DNA of 64,000 nucleotides from Chroococcopsis sp964623815 (GTDB taxonomy: Bacteria > Cyanobacteriota > Cyanobacteriia > Cyanobacteriales > Microcystaceae), in NCBI GenBank assembly GCA_964623815.1, contig CAZUVR010000012.1, positions 1 to 64,000 of the forward strand, read 5' to 3'. This document shows positions 35,528 through 44,649 of this stretch, piece by piece. Both the position numbers and the translations under genes were made by a program. Under the pieces are notes generated by a model. The model was not told the DNA's origin, did not search any database, and was given only the letters and a program-made list of their open reading frames with translations. Positions within the stretch are counted from its first letter, which is position 1, and each line of letters begins with the position of its first letter.

Positions 35528-36593
35528 AAATTTCCCCTTCGGGTACTGTATCTAGACTATCTATTTCTTTTTTCAGTTCCCAGCGATCGAGAATATCTTT
35601 AAATAACAGTTCCTCGATCCAGGTTTTCGCTACTACGGCTAAAGGTAAAGCTAAAAGTAAACCTAACAAGCCGAACATTTGCGCGAAGAAAATTTGCGCC
35701 ATCAAAGTAATCGCCGGTAGTAAAGATACTTGTTTGGCCATAACCGTCGGCGTGAGTAAATAGCTTTCTATATTCTGGATGATAAAGTAGAGAATGAGGA
35801 TGGCGACGATTTTCCAGGGTGACTCTAATAAAGCCACCATGATCGGAAAAATGACGCTCGCGGTAGGCCCAATATTCGGAATGAAGTTCAACAAGCCAGC
35901 TAACAGGGCGTGAACTAGCACTAATTTAACCTGTAGCACGTACAAGCCTACACCGCTCATAATCCCGACAAAGGTAGAACTAATTAATATGCCTAATAAC
36001 CAATTACCTAAAGCGGTTTCCGATAAAGTTAAAATTTCATCGGCGCGGCGACGGTAGAAGGCGGGGAATAATTTTAACAAGGCCTTACGATAAGCCACCG
36101 GATTTACTAACATCATGATCGCCAAGACCAGAATGAGTAAGATTTGTAGGATTGCCGTGAAAGAATTGGAGAAGAAAGCGAAAAAATTAGCGAATAAAGT
36201 CGTACCTAAAGGTTGTAGTTGTTGTATTATCTCCCCCGAACTCGGCAAGGGAGGCAACCAGTCAAATTGTAATTGTCGGCGTAAATTGGCGGAAGTGTTA
36301 GTTACCTGTTGCCACACATCCGGCAGCAGTTGAATTAAATTTTGAAATTGTAGTATGAAGGGGGGAATGATCAAACCGAAGAACAAAAAGATTAAACCAG
36401 CGCTCAGAATCAGGGTAATAACGATCGATAACCATTTCCTCACACCCAATTCCTGAAAACCTTTCACTATGCGATTGAGAGCGATAGTAATCACCACCGC
36501 CAGAAAGATTAAAAGTAGAAGTTGTCTAATCTGCCAGAGAACGTATAAGGCGATAATTAAACAAATAAATCCTAGCCATTGTCCGAATTTCAC
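35499..36593 (-). CDS. AI-2E family transporter
   Basis: This 364-residue membrane protein of the AI-2E/PerM family has a hydrophobic N-terminus, a central loop and a block of C-terminal helices with LLAGLLNFIPNIGPTASVIFPI, the family hallmark. Members export various solutes or act as Na/H exchangers, and quorum-signal export should not be assumed. It is the first gene of a three-gene operon with the binding protein and the DUF2079 protein. Confidence 0.9.
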   Translation of the reverse strand: MKFGQWLGFICLIIALYVLWQIRQLLLLIFLAVVITIALNRIVKGFQELGVRKWLSIVITLILSAGLIFLFFGLIIPPFILQFQNLIQLLPDVWQQVTNTSANLRRQLQFDWLPPLPSSGEIIQQLQPLGTTLFANFFAFFSNSFTAILQILLILVLAIMMLVNPVAYRKALLKLFPAFYRRRADEILTLSETALGNWLLGILISSTFVGIMSGVGLYVLQVKLVLVHALLAGLLNFIPNIGPTASVIFPIMVALLESPWKIVAILILYFIIQNIESYLLTPTVMAKQVSLLPAITLMAQIFFAQMFGLLGLLLALPLAVVAKTWIEELLFKDILDRWELKKEIDSLDTVPEGEIYVQDSEFRS

Positions 36594-36620
36594 TGTTTTT
36601 AACTCTATTTCTCGCGGTTA

Positions 36621-38108
36621 TTAGGGAAGCCACAGGGGTTTAAAACCTGGGTTGAGTTCTTCAGGAAGTATATTAGAGAATGATTTCGGGGCGGTTTGCT
36701 CCGGTAGGGGCAATAACCATAAACGCCCGTCGGCAATGGTGAAGCCTTCCCCCGTCACTAAGTCCTGTTTCACCCCGTAAGGTGTGGTAACTAATTGGTC
36801 GAACAATAACGCTACCCCATCTGGAGACATACTCATCTGCACGTCTCGATAGTTGGGTAAGGCTAACAGAGGTGTTTCTATACCGGTATTTATATCGATC
36901 GTCGATAAAAAGGGTTCTTCTCGCGTCGGAGGCGGTGTTTGTCCCGTTGCCGTGTTTTCCCCTTCTAATATCTTCCGAGTATTAATTTTCAGGCAGTAGA
37001 GAGTATTTTCTTCTCTCGGCTCAAATTCGCAGGCGGTGACAGGATTATTTGTTTTTAATAGGGTTTTAGCTTCGTTATTATCATTGATAATATCTAGGGA
37101 ACGGCTGCCATCTAAATTGTATTTCACCATGATTTTCTGATTTCCATTTCGGGAGAAGTCGAGTATCTGGCTGTAGTTGGCGAAAAATTGCGGCCCTCCC
37201 CCAGAAGCATCTAAGGGAATCAGGGCGATGCCACTCTCTTGACCTACCGCTATCTTATTACCCTCGGGAGATAAGAGGAAGCTACTGCCCTGAATTCCTA
37301 AATTCCTCGCTTTGCCGGTTTCATCAATCACCCACAATCCCGCATCGCCAGGGTTGTTGAAGTTTACCCTCTCGACGACGATCGTTTTACCGTTAGCGGA
37401 TAGGTCAAATTTGAGATTTTGATAGACGCTACTATCGAGTATTCTTTCGATCCTGCCGCTGGGTAAGTTTTCTTTTTTACCCGAGGGGTTTAACCCCGTC
37501 GTCACCGTATACAGTTGCTGTTTCGGGGTTTCTTGATTGTTCGCCACCGGTTCAAAGGCAGAAAATAATATCTTATCCCCGTCTGGATAGATTTTGAAGT
37601 TGGTGACGATGATGTCTCCTGGTGTCAGGATGGTTTTCTTTAATTCCGTGGTTTTGTCCGGCCCCTCGACCATATTACACAGGATCAGTCGGCCTCTTTC
37701 TTTGTCGTTGACCCCGATGTAACCGAAGGCGCGATCGTGACTGTAAAATGTCCCTAGAAAAGGTTTATCCAATCCCCCTAGCCGTAATAGATATTTCTTG
37801 CCGTATATGGGCAATTCGCTCAAGGTGTAGACTAACTCGTTGTTTGCCCAACTGACTTGTCCTTTCAGGGCTGGCTCGATGGCTAAAGTCTTCTCTATAT
37901 CTGCCCGCGATACGGGACGATTAAAATTGAGTCGGAAATTAGTATCTCTGACCCCTATTCTCCTATTGAGCCAGCTAAAGTCCCTCACCTCCGCCGCTAC
38001 TTGATTACCGTGGTACAGGATTACCCCTATGGCTACTAATAAACCTAAAATAACGCCGCCGATAATGCGATCGAATTTTTTTAATCGGAGACTTTTATAA
38101 AACTCCAT
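36621..38108 (-). CDS. Membrane-anchored Ig-like / beta-propeller-like protein
   Basis: This 495-residue protein has one N-terminal transmembrane segment (about 15-33). A short domain containing RDTNFRLNFNRPVSRADIEKTLAIEP resembles SbsA-type Ig-like domains. The remainder has repeated blade-like strands (PDGDKILFSAFEP, SANGKTIVVERV, SPEGNKIAVGQESG, SPDGVALLFDQLV), the pattern of a TolB/WD40-like propeller. It should lie outside the cytoplasmic membrane. I cannot name a function. It is 27 bases upstream of the AI-2E gene on the same strand and could be part of that transcript. Confidence 0.75.
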   Translation of the reverse strand: MEFYKSLRLKKFDRIIGGVILGLLVAIGVILYHGNQVAAEVRDFSWLNRRIGVRDTNFRLNFNRPVSRADIEKTLAIEPALKGQVSWANNELVYTLSELPIYGKKYLLRLGGLDKPFLGTFYSHDRAFGYIGVNDKERGRLILCNMVEGPDKTTELKKTILTPGDIIVTNFKIYPDGDKILFSAFEPVANNQETPKQQLYTVTTGLNPSGKKENLPSGRIERILDSSVYQNLKFDLSANGKTIVVERVNFNNPGDAGLWVIDETGKARNLGIQGSSFLLSPEGNKIAVGQESGIALIPLDASGGGPQFFANYSQILDFSRNGNQKIMVKYNLDGSRSLDIINDNNEAKTLLKTNNPVTACEFEPREENTLYCLKINTRKILEGENTATGQTPPPTREEPFLSTIDINTGIETPLLALPNYRDVQMSMSPDGVALLFDQLVTTPYGVKQDLVTGEGFTIADGRLWLLPLPEQTAPKSFSNILPEELNPGFKPLWLP

Positions 38109-38224
38109 AGTTATATGTATATATATTTATATTGTTTTAAAAATAAAGATAGCTCTAAAAGCTATAATAATATTATTATTCCAAGTAAGACCGCCCCGCG
38201 CCAATTCCACACCCTCGTGGGGGA

Positions 38225-39088
38225 TTAATCTTTTACCAGGATTATCTGAGCCATCAGCTCGCTACCTACTGGTTTTCCCCTCTCTACCGCAGTGGCGTGG
38301 CCGACGACGGGGGCGCAGTATTTAGGTAAGGCGCTAGCGGCGAGGGCAATATGGCTATCGCATACCGCCAATCCTAGAGTAGGATCGTAACCCCGCCAAC
38401 CACCGCCAGGAATATACACCTCTACCCAGGCGTGTAAATCTCTCCCATCTTGCTCCGTATCCCCCTCCTGATACCCCGAAACGAAACGAGTCGCCAATCC
38501 TACCGCCCGGCAAACATCCATGAATAACACCACGAAATCTCGGCAAGAACCTTGTTTATTCTGCCATGTCCGGCTCGGTAGCCAAGGCTCCCCCGTGTGA
38601 CGTACCAGATGTTCGCAGTGTTGATAGATACTGTTGTTGAGGGCGTAGAGAAAAGAAAGTAAATTATTATCGGTTTGGGAGAGAATATCCCTGGCGATTT
38701 CCCCGACAATGGCATCGCCCACCAATCCATAGGGTTTTAAATAGGGCTGTAATTGCCCCGATAAAGAAGCAGGATAGTCGATGATCAATTGACTGCCCCA
38801 AGAGTCGATGATGTAATTGAAAGGATTTTGAATATGAGTTTCCACAACACTACTAGTATGAATCATCAACGATTCAACCGGTCGATCGAACCATATTTGT
38901 ATAGTATTATTCCCATCTAGATCGATGATCTCCGATTGTCCTTGAGGAATCGGGCTAACCTGCAGGTTGAATTCGTGTAAACTCTGCCAACCGTCACAAC
39001 GGGGGCGCAGACGTAAGATATGCGCCCCTAACCATACGGTTTGATTGTAGGTGTATTGAGTTTGGTGCTGGATGTGATACTTAGGCAT
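38225..39088 (-). CDS. Transglutaminase-like cysteine protease family protein
   Basis: This 287-residue protein begins MPKYHIQHQTQYTYNQTVWLG and has the N-terminal bacterial transglutaminase domain, then the catalytic core. The Cys is in KQGSCRDFVVLFMDVCRAVG, the His in LHAWVEVYIPGGGWRGYDPT, and the Asp in the last stretch. I used the ATG complementary to 39086-39088; its first codons overlap the end of the alpha-E gene by eight bases. Such genes occur with alpha-E and circularly permuted ATP-grasp genes, where a role in making or removing peptide links has been proposed from genomics. Confidence 0.9.
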   Translation of the reverse strand: MPKYHIQHQTQYTYNQTVWLGAHILRLRPRCDGWQSLHEFNLQVSPIPQGQSEIIDLDGNNTIQIWFDRPVESLMIHTSSVVETHIQNPFNYIIDSWGSQLIIDYPASLSGQLQPYLKPYGLVGDAIVGEIARDILSQTDNNLLSFLYALNNSIYQHCEHLVRHTGEPWLPSRTWQNKQGSCRDFVVLFMDVCRAVGLATRFVSGYQEGDTEQDGRDLHAWVEVYIPGGGWRGYDPTLGLAVCDSHIALAASALPKYCAPVVGHATAVERGKPVGSELMAQIILVKD

Positions 39089-40031
39089 TCGGCACTGTAT
39101 CAAAAAAGGTTTCACTTATTTTAGTGCCTACTTCATTGATTCTGCTTTGAATCTGATCGAGAAATTCGTGTAAACCGGTTTCGATAATATCCTCGATGGT
39201 TAAATATCCTAACTCGGCGCAGAGTCTTCCTAAAGTTCTCTCGGCTTTATTACTCCAAGTGCCCACTGGCGTGCCCGTAACCTGATGCAGACACCGCTCC
39301 AATTCCCTGAGACAGAAATGGATCGATCGCGGGAACTCCCGGTCTAAAATGAGAAATTCGGCTACACTACTCGGAGTGATCCGCCGTAATTGTTTACGAT
39401 ACATCTCGTAAGCGCTCACCGATCTTAGAAGCGCTATCCACTGCACCTGATCTAAAGGTGTACCCACCCACTGGGCCGACGGTAGTAAATAGTAATATTT
39501 AACGTCTAAAATCCTGGCGGTTTTATCTGCTCTTTCCTGTAGTCTGCCCATATGCCCGAAGTGCCAACCCTCGTTATGAGTCATAGTGGCATCCATCACC
39601 CCAGCGAAACGATGACTGGCCAATTTAACACCGTTGAAGAAACTCGGTAGGGCTATGTGCGGGTAATGGTTCGCCGCTTCCGTCACCATGAGATAGAAGC
39701 CGTTAACCTGTTCCCACATCTCGGATGAGATGATTTCTCTCACCGAGCGGGCATTCTCCCGCGCCATCCGCAAACAGGAGACGATCGAGTTAGAGTATTT
39801 AATATCGAAGGTGAGAAACTGCACCACATTCTCGGCTGTAGCCTCACCGTAACGAGATCTGAACTCGTCTAAATCTCCAGTGGTAAATACTAAAGGTTCC
39901 CACTGTTGCATCAAATGACTCGGCACATCGAGCATCAAATTGAGATTTACATCCACGAACCGAGCCACATTCTCAGCTCTTTCAATGTATCGATTCAACC
40001 AATAAATCGAATCGGCAACGCGACTTAACAT
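39081..40031 (-). CDS. Alpha-E domain protein (DUF403)
   Basis: This 316-residue all-helical protein starts MLSRVADSIYWLNRYIERAENVARFVDVN, the diagnostic alpha-E opening. The later HFGHMGRLQERADKTARILDVKYY is also typical. The function is not established. It lies between the ATP-grasp and transglutaminase genes, with a 17-base gap before it and an eight-base overlap after it, so the three are surely one transcript. Confidence 0.93.
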   Translation of the reverse strand: MLSRVADSIYWLNRYIERAENVARFVDVNLNLMLDVPSHLMQQWEPLVFTTGDLDEFRSRYGEATAENVVQFLTFDIKYSNSIVSCLRMARENARSVREIISSEMWEQVNGFYLMVTEAANHYPHIALPSFFNGVKLASHRFAGVMDATMTHNEGWHFGHMGRLQERADKTARILDVKYYYLLPSAQWVGTPLDQVQWIALLRSVSAYEMYRKQLRRITPSSVAEFLILDREFPRSIHFCLRELERCLHQVTGTPVGTWSNKAERTLGRLCAELGYLTIEDIIETGLHEFLDQIQSRINEVGTKISETFFDTVPNA

Positions 40032-40048
40032 TTACTATTCTCCTCTTT

Positions 40049-41503
40049 TTACGAATAATTTTGAGTTAATACCCATGTATCTTTACTACCGCCACCTTGA
40101 GAAGAATTAACTACTAATGAACCCTTCTTTAAAGCCACACGGGTTAAGCCACCAGGATGCACATAAATTTCATCACCGCGATGGAGAATATAAGGTCGCA
40201 GATCTACGTGTCTCCCTTCGATCACACCATCGATTAGAGTAGGTACGCGAGATAAACTTAAAATCGGCTGTGCTATATAATTTCGGGGATTGGCAGATAT
40301 TTTGCCCGCGAATTCTTCCCTTTCCGCCTCGGTGGATTGAGAACCTACTAACATCCCGTAACCCCCAGACTCGTTAGCTGCTTTGACCACCAACTTATCG
40401 AGATTTTTTAACACGAAATCTAAATCTTTTTCGCGCCAACAGAGATAAGTGGGAACATTATTTAATATCGGTTCTTCTTGTAGATAATAGCGGATCATAT
40501 CGGGTACGAAAGCATAAATTACCTTATCATCTGCTACCCCTGTTCCTGGTGCATTGGCCAGGGCTACTCTACCGGATTTAAACACCTCCATCAAACCAGG
40601 CACACCCAACATCGAATCGGGGCGAAATACTAAGGGGTCTAAAAAATCATCGTCTAAACGCCGATAAACTACATCGACTCTTCTCAATCCTTTAGTGGTT
40701 TTCATCTGTAGATAACCATCCACTACCACTAAATCCCGCCCTTCTACTAACTCGACTCCCATCTGCTGCGCTAGGAAAGAGTGTTCAAAATAGGCCGAGT
40801 TATAAATTCCGGGGGTTAATACCACTACCGTCGGGTTGGGTAAGTGAGGAGGGGCCAAACTCAATAGGGTTTCTAATAGATAAGAGGGGTAATCGTCTAC
40901 AGCCTGCACATTCATCGTCTGGAATATCTCCGGGAAGGTGCTTTTCATTACCCGACGATTTTCTAGGACATATGAGATACCGGAGGGAACTCGTAAGTTA
41001 TCCTCTAAGACGTACCACTCTCCATCTTTATCTCTGACTAAATCCGTACCCGTTATATGACACCATATCCCCGAGACGGGTTTTATTCCCTGACAGGGGG
41101 CTAAATATCCTTTGGCGGAGTGAATTAAATCGGCGGGTATAATACCGTCTTTGAGAATCGATTGATTGCTGTATATGTCAGCGAGGAAGAGATTTAAGGC
41201 TTGGATTCTCTGTTTCAATCCCGATTCTAGTTTCTGCCATTCCTGGGCGGCGATGATGCGGGGTATGATGTCGAAGGGAAAAACTCTCTCTACTCCCTGA
41301 TTGTCTCCGTAAACATTGAAAGTCACACCGAGATTGAATAGGGCTATCTGGGCTGTTTCTCGATGCTGTTGTAATTCTTGCCCCGGTAAACCTTTCATCC
41401 ACTCTATCAGCGGCTCAGCATGGGGGCGCGGTTGACCTTTCTCGATAAATAATTCGTCATAGAAGCTCTCTGGATCGTAGCTTTCTAGTAAGCGATTAGG
41501 CAT
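40049..41503 (-). CDS. Circularly permuted type 2 ATP-grasp protein
   Basis: This 484-residue protein belongs to the circularly permuted ATP-grasp family linked to alpha-E proteins, recognised from SYDPESFYDELF, RVFPFDIIPRII, NLRVPSGISYVLENR and VVKAANESGGYGM. ATP-grasp enzymes form amide or thioester bonds using ATP, so this is the likely ligase of the triad. The substrate is unknown. It is the first gene of the operon; heptad repeats lie upstream. Confidence 0.93.
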   Translation of the reverse strand: MPNRLLESYDPESFYDELFIEKGQPRPHAEPLIEWMKGLPGQELQQHRETAQIALFNLGVTFNVYGDNQGVERVFPFDIIPRIIAAQEWQKLESGLKQRIQALNLFLADIYSNQSILKDGIIPADLIHSAKGYLAPCQGIKPVSGIWCHITGTDLVRDKDGEWYVLEDNLRVPSGISYVLENRRVMKSTFPEIFQTMNVQAVDDYPSYLLETLLSLAPPHLPNPTVVVLTPGIYNSAYFEHSFLAQQMGVELVEGRDLVVVDGYLQMKTTKGLRRVDVVYRRLDDDFLDPLVFRPDSMLGVPGLMEVFKSGRVALANAPGTGVADDKVIYAFVPDMIRYYLQEEPILNNVPTYLCWREKDLDFVLKNLDKLVVKAANESGGYGMLVGSQSTEAEREEFAGKISANPRNYIAQPILSLSRVPTLIDGVIEGRHVDLRPYILHRGDEIYVHPGGLTRVALKKGSLVVNSSQGGGSKDTWVLTQNYS

Positions 41504-41560
41504 CTATATTCTGTTGGGTTAGGACTTTACCTTTGATATTACCGCAGAAAAAAGGGACGG

Positions 41561-41666
41561 GGTTAGGAATTGGGGGTTAGGAATTGGGGATTGGCCAAGC
41601 ACCTAATAAACTCCCAACTCCCGACTCCCAACTCCCGACTCCCAACTCCCAATTCCCAATTTCCCC
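41561..41666. repeat. Two-sided heptad repeat able to fold back
   Basis: The left arm has units of GGGTTAGGAATTGGGG type; the right arm has about eight units alternating ACTCCCA and ACTCCCG, ending CAATTTCCCC. The arms are complementary in pattern, so a large imperfect hairpin can form between the divergent ATP-grasp and peroxiredoxin genes. Confidence 0.6.
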
Positions 41667-41684
41667 TTAAGCATATATACTCTG

Positions 41685-41714
41685 TTGACAACTCATAGTC
41701 ATTACGACTACACT
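41685..41714 (+). promoter_or_regulatory. Candidate promoter for the peroxiredoxin-glutaredoxin gene
   Basis: TTGACA (41685-41690) and TACACT (41709-41714) are 18 bases apart. They lie about 54 bases before the chosen start codon. Confidence 0.4.
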
Positions 41715-41767
41715 ATAAAAATGAACTCGAAATGAGTATGAATAAGACTAATAAGGAGATAGGAATC

Positions 41768-42505
41768 ATGTTAGAGAACAGAGAAGGGCAGAGAGTACCT
41801 AATGTTACCTTTCACTTACGCCAGAATAACCAATGGGTAGACATTACCACCGACGATATATTCAAGGGTAAAACAGTTGTGGTGTTTGCGCTCCCTGGTG
41901 CCTTCACTCCCACCTGTTCTACTACTCACCTACCCGGTTACAATGAGATGGCCCCGGTATTCAAGGAAAATGGAGTAGATAACATCGTCTGTATATCCGT
42001 AAATGATACCTTTGTCATGAACGAGTGGGCGAAAGATCAAGAATGTGAAAACGTACTGCTCATCCCCGACGGTAACGGCGAATTCAGCGAAGGAATGGGG
42101 ATGCTGGTAGATAAAGCCGATTTAGGCTTCGGTAAGCGCTCTTGGCGTTACTCGATGTTGGTAAAAGATGGAGTAATTGAAAAGATGTTTATCGAACCGG
42201 AAGAGCCTGGTGATCCTTTCAAAGTTTCTGACGCGGCTACCATGCTCAATTATATCAACCCCAAAGCGGAAAGCCGTCCTTTAATTTCAATGTTTTCTAA
42301 AGTCGGTTGTCCCTACTGCATCAAAGCGAAGAAGATGTTAGAAGAGAAAGGATTACAGTACGAAGAAATCGTTTTAGGTAGAGACGCTACTAGTAAGTCT
42401 TTACGAGCCATGAGCGGCAACAGTACCACGCCCCAAGTCTTCATCAATGGTAAATTAATCGGTGGTTCCGATGACTTAGCCAAATATCTTGGATTTGAAT
42501 CTTAA
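41768..42505 (+). CDS. Peroxiredoxin-glutaredoxin fusion (hybrid Prx5)
   Basis: This protein reduces peroxides with a built-in glutaredoxin that recycles it using glutathione. From the chosen start the peroxiredoxin domain (about 1-165) has the peroxidatic Cys50 in GAFTPTCSTTHLPGY. The glutaredoxin domain (about 170-245) has Cys181 and Cys184 in VGCPYCIKA, plus the TTPQVFINGKLIGG glutathione-binding segment. An AAGGAG ribosome binding site about nine bases before the ATG at 41768 decides the start; an in-frame ATG at 41732 has no such site. A Dps gene follows, which suggests a shared oxidative-stress role. Confidence 0.93.
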   Translation: MLENREGQRVPNVTFHLRQNNQWVDITTDDIFKGKTVVVFALPGAFTPTCSTTHLPGYNEMAPVFKENGVDNIVCISVNDTFVMNEWAKDQECENVLLIPDGNGEFSEGMGMLVDKADLGFGKRSWRYSMLVKDGVIEKMFIEPEEPGDPFKVSDAATMLNYINPKAESRPLISMFSKVGCPYCIKAKKMLEEKGLQYEEIVLGRDATSKSLRAMSGNSTTPQVFINGKLIGGSDDLAKYLGFES

Positions 42506-42611
42506 TCTTTCCTTAGATAGGCAGAGTGCGGAAGGAGAGATAGATTAAGATAACTTAGATGACAGGGTTTTGAGTTCAATATATCGCCAATTTACAAAGG
42601 AGAAACCCATA

Positions 42612-43130
42612 ATGACTGCAATGACAGTGAAATCAGAATTAACAGGACGTTTCTATCCTACCCGTATCGATTTAGGGTTAGAGGTAAGAAAGTCAATCGT
42701 AGAAGTTTTAAGTCAAACTCTAGCGGCTAGTTTGGATTTAAAAACTCAGGTTAAACAAGCCCACTGGAACGTTAAGGGCATGAACTTCTATCAGTTACAC
42801 GAATTATTCGATGCAATGGCGACTGAATTAGAAGGCTATGTGGATATGGTAGCGGAAAGAATTACGGCTCTCGGGGGCACCGCTATGGGTACGGCAAGGA
42901 TCGCGGCGGCGAGTTCTTTCCTCCCCGAATATCCCTATGATATAGTTGAGGGGCCAGAACACGTTACTGCTCTAGCGGAACGTTACTCTCTCTATGCGGC
43001 TCATTTACGGGGTGCGATCGATACTACCGGTAATTTGGGCGATGCGGATACGGCTGACCTTTATACGGAAATTTCCCGTGATATAGATAAGCGTTTATGG
43101 TTCTTAGATGCTCATCTAACCAATAAATAG
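42612..43130 (+). CDS. dps: Dps-family ferritin-like protein
   Basis: Dps proteins store iron and consume peroxide in a 12-subunit shell. The ferroxidase-site stretch is present: KQAHWNVKGMNFYQLHELFD, then MATELEGYVDMVAERI. The 172-residue length is normal. An AAAGGAG site a few bases upstream supports the ATG at 42612, which gives MTAMTVKSELTGRFYPT; the frame reaches back to a TTG at 42570 that I reject. It is 106 bases after the peroxiredoxin-glutaredoxin gene. Confidence 0.93.
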   Translation: MTAMTVKSELTGRFYPTRIDLGLEVRKSIVEVLSQTLAASLDLKTQVKQAHWNVKGMNFYQLHELFDAMATELEGYVDMVAERITALGGTAMGTARIAAASSFLPEYPYDIVEGPEHVTALAERYSLYAAHLRGAIDTTGNLGDADTADLYTEISRDIDKRLWFLDAHLTNK

Positions 43131-43145
43131 TAATTGGGCAAGGGT

Positions 43146-44453
43146 TTAAATTCTAGTAATAGGTAAACCCAGCCAGTTACTCAGTTCATGAGCTAACCAA
43201 TCTAATTCAGCTTCTGTAATATTGGGGCCGCCATCGATTCTATATTCCTCTTGTTTGGTTTTGATCACTAGAGAAGGAAAAAGAGTTTTTGGCGGCCATT
43301 TGTCCATCTCAGTCATAAAACTAACATTCCGTCTTTCGATGCGTTGAATTTCCTCGATCGCACCCGATTGAGTTTTAGGTAATTTAACCCCCAAGAAATA
43401 ACAAGATAAGCCTATTTCTTCAGGAGTCATCCAGATTTCTCTTTCTATTGCCGAGATAATATTACCTGGTTTGACCGTAAACCAAGAGGCGAGCAGGTTG
43501 ATAAAAAATGCCCAAATAACTATACTGAGGGGAATGAGATTAATCGGCTTATTAATCATTACCAAAGCCAGAAGGGGAACGCTGAATAAAGCAAGGGGTA
43601 GGAGTAATTTTAATTGAGTTTGCAATTTATTTATCACTCTCTGACTCGCTTTACTGAGTATGTTAATTTGTAAGAAATGTTCGCTTTTGTGGAGAGTTAT
43701 TTCACTACCGTAGGGTTTGATTTTATTGCCGCTGGTAATCAGGATCAATTGGTCGTGATAAAGACTGTCTAAAGCTTCGTTGAGAGTAGTGAATTTTTCC
43801 GCCGATTGAAGCGAGAGGGAACGTTTCAGCCAGTAGAGGAAATAAGCGCTAAAATTATACTCGTTCTCTAATTGTTTAAGGGAGGGGTCAAAATCATCTT
43901 TCCCAGTTGCTAAAATTGTCAAGGTTCGGCCCAGGTTATATAAATCCCAAGATCCCGAGGGCAAGTTACTCAGGGAAAAGTCTACTAGATAGAGTTTATC
44001 GATCGTATCGGGCGATGAGTAGGTGATGAATATATTACTAGGTTTCAGGTTATCGTGACTTATGGGGGGCGATTGTTGTTGCAGGTAGACGAGTATTTCC
44101 AGTAAATATTTAGCTATTTGCTTTAATTGGTTCTCGGAGAAAGTATGATGGTTGTTAATTAAATCGGCTAGAGAAGATGTAGGGATATAGGGGCGGACGA
44201 TCGCTAATTGCTTCCCGTTAATTCCTTCTATTTCAAAATAATCTAGATGATTAGGTAAAAAAGAGGAATAGATATTATAGATAGTTTTAAATTTTTGTTT
44301 AAATTCTTCCAGCCCGCAGGAGGGGAGAGCGTGTAATTTAATAACTACTAACTCCTGATTGACACTATCCCGGGCTAATATAGTTCTTTTCTCCGTATTT
44401 TTACTTAATAATTGTTGAATTTTATAACGGCTATTTAAAAGTTGACCGAGCAT
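43146..44453 (-). CDS. Serine/threonine kinase-like membrane protein, probable pseudokinase
   Basis: The N-terminal 230 residues have the protein-kinase fold. Lys39 in LVVIKLH matches the ATP-anchoring Lys. The glycine-rich loop is missing. The catalytic loop reads SHDNLKPSN, so the catalytic Asp of HRD is Asn135, while Asn140 is kept. The DFG motif is DFS at 158-160. Together this points to weak or no phosphotransfer. The C-terminal half has two transmembrane segments (about 288-325) and a soluble tail that is well structured but not recognised. It converges with dps. Confidence 0.82.
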   Translation of the reverse strand: MLGQLLNSRYKIQQLLSKNTEKRTILARDSVNQELVVIKLHALPSCGLEEFKQKFKTIYNIYSSFLPNHLDYFEIEGINGKQLAIVRPYIPTSSLADLINNHHTFSENQLKQIAKYLLEILVYLQQQSPPISHDNLKPSNIFITYSSPDTIDKLYLVDFSLSNLPSGSWDLYNLGRTLTILATGKDDFDPSLKQLENEYNFSAYFLYWLKRSLSLQSAEKFTTLNEALDSLYHDQLILITSGNKIKPYGSEITLHKSEHFLQINILSKASQRVINKLQTQLKLLLPLALFSVPLLALVMINKPINLIPLSIVIWAFFINLLASWFTVKPGNIISAIEREIWMTPEEIGLSCYFLGVKLPKTQSGAIEEIQRIERRNVSFMTEMDKWPPKTLFPSLVIKTKQEEYRIDGGPNITEAELDWLAHELSNWLGLPITRI

Positions 44454-44549
44454 AGTAAAAAAAGTATTTATAACACTTCCAATCTAGCTCAGGGGTTGTC
44501 TTAACTAGATATATCTTTAGATTAGTTTTAACAATGAGGGATATAGATA

Positions 44550-44649
44550 NNNNNNNNNNNNNNNNNNNNNNNNNNNNNNNNNNNNNNNNNNNNNNNNNNN
44601 NNNNNNNNNNNNNNNNNNNNNNNNNNNNNNNNNNNNNNNNNNNNNNNNN
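44550..44649. other. Assembly gap (100 N) at the 3' end of kdpD
   Basis: This is a run of 100 N of unknown true size. The flanks do not overlap, unlike the two gaps in kdpA and kdpB, so real sequence is missing here. Confidence 0.95.
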
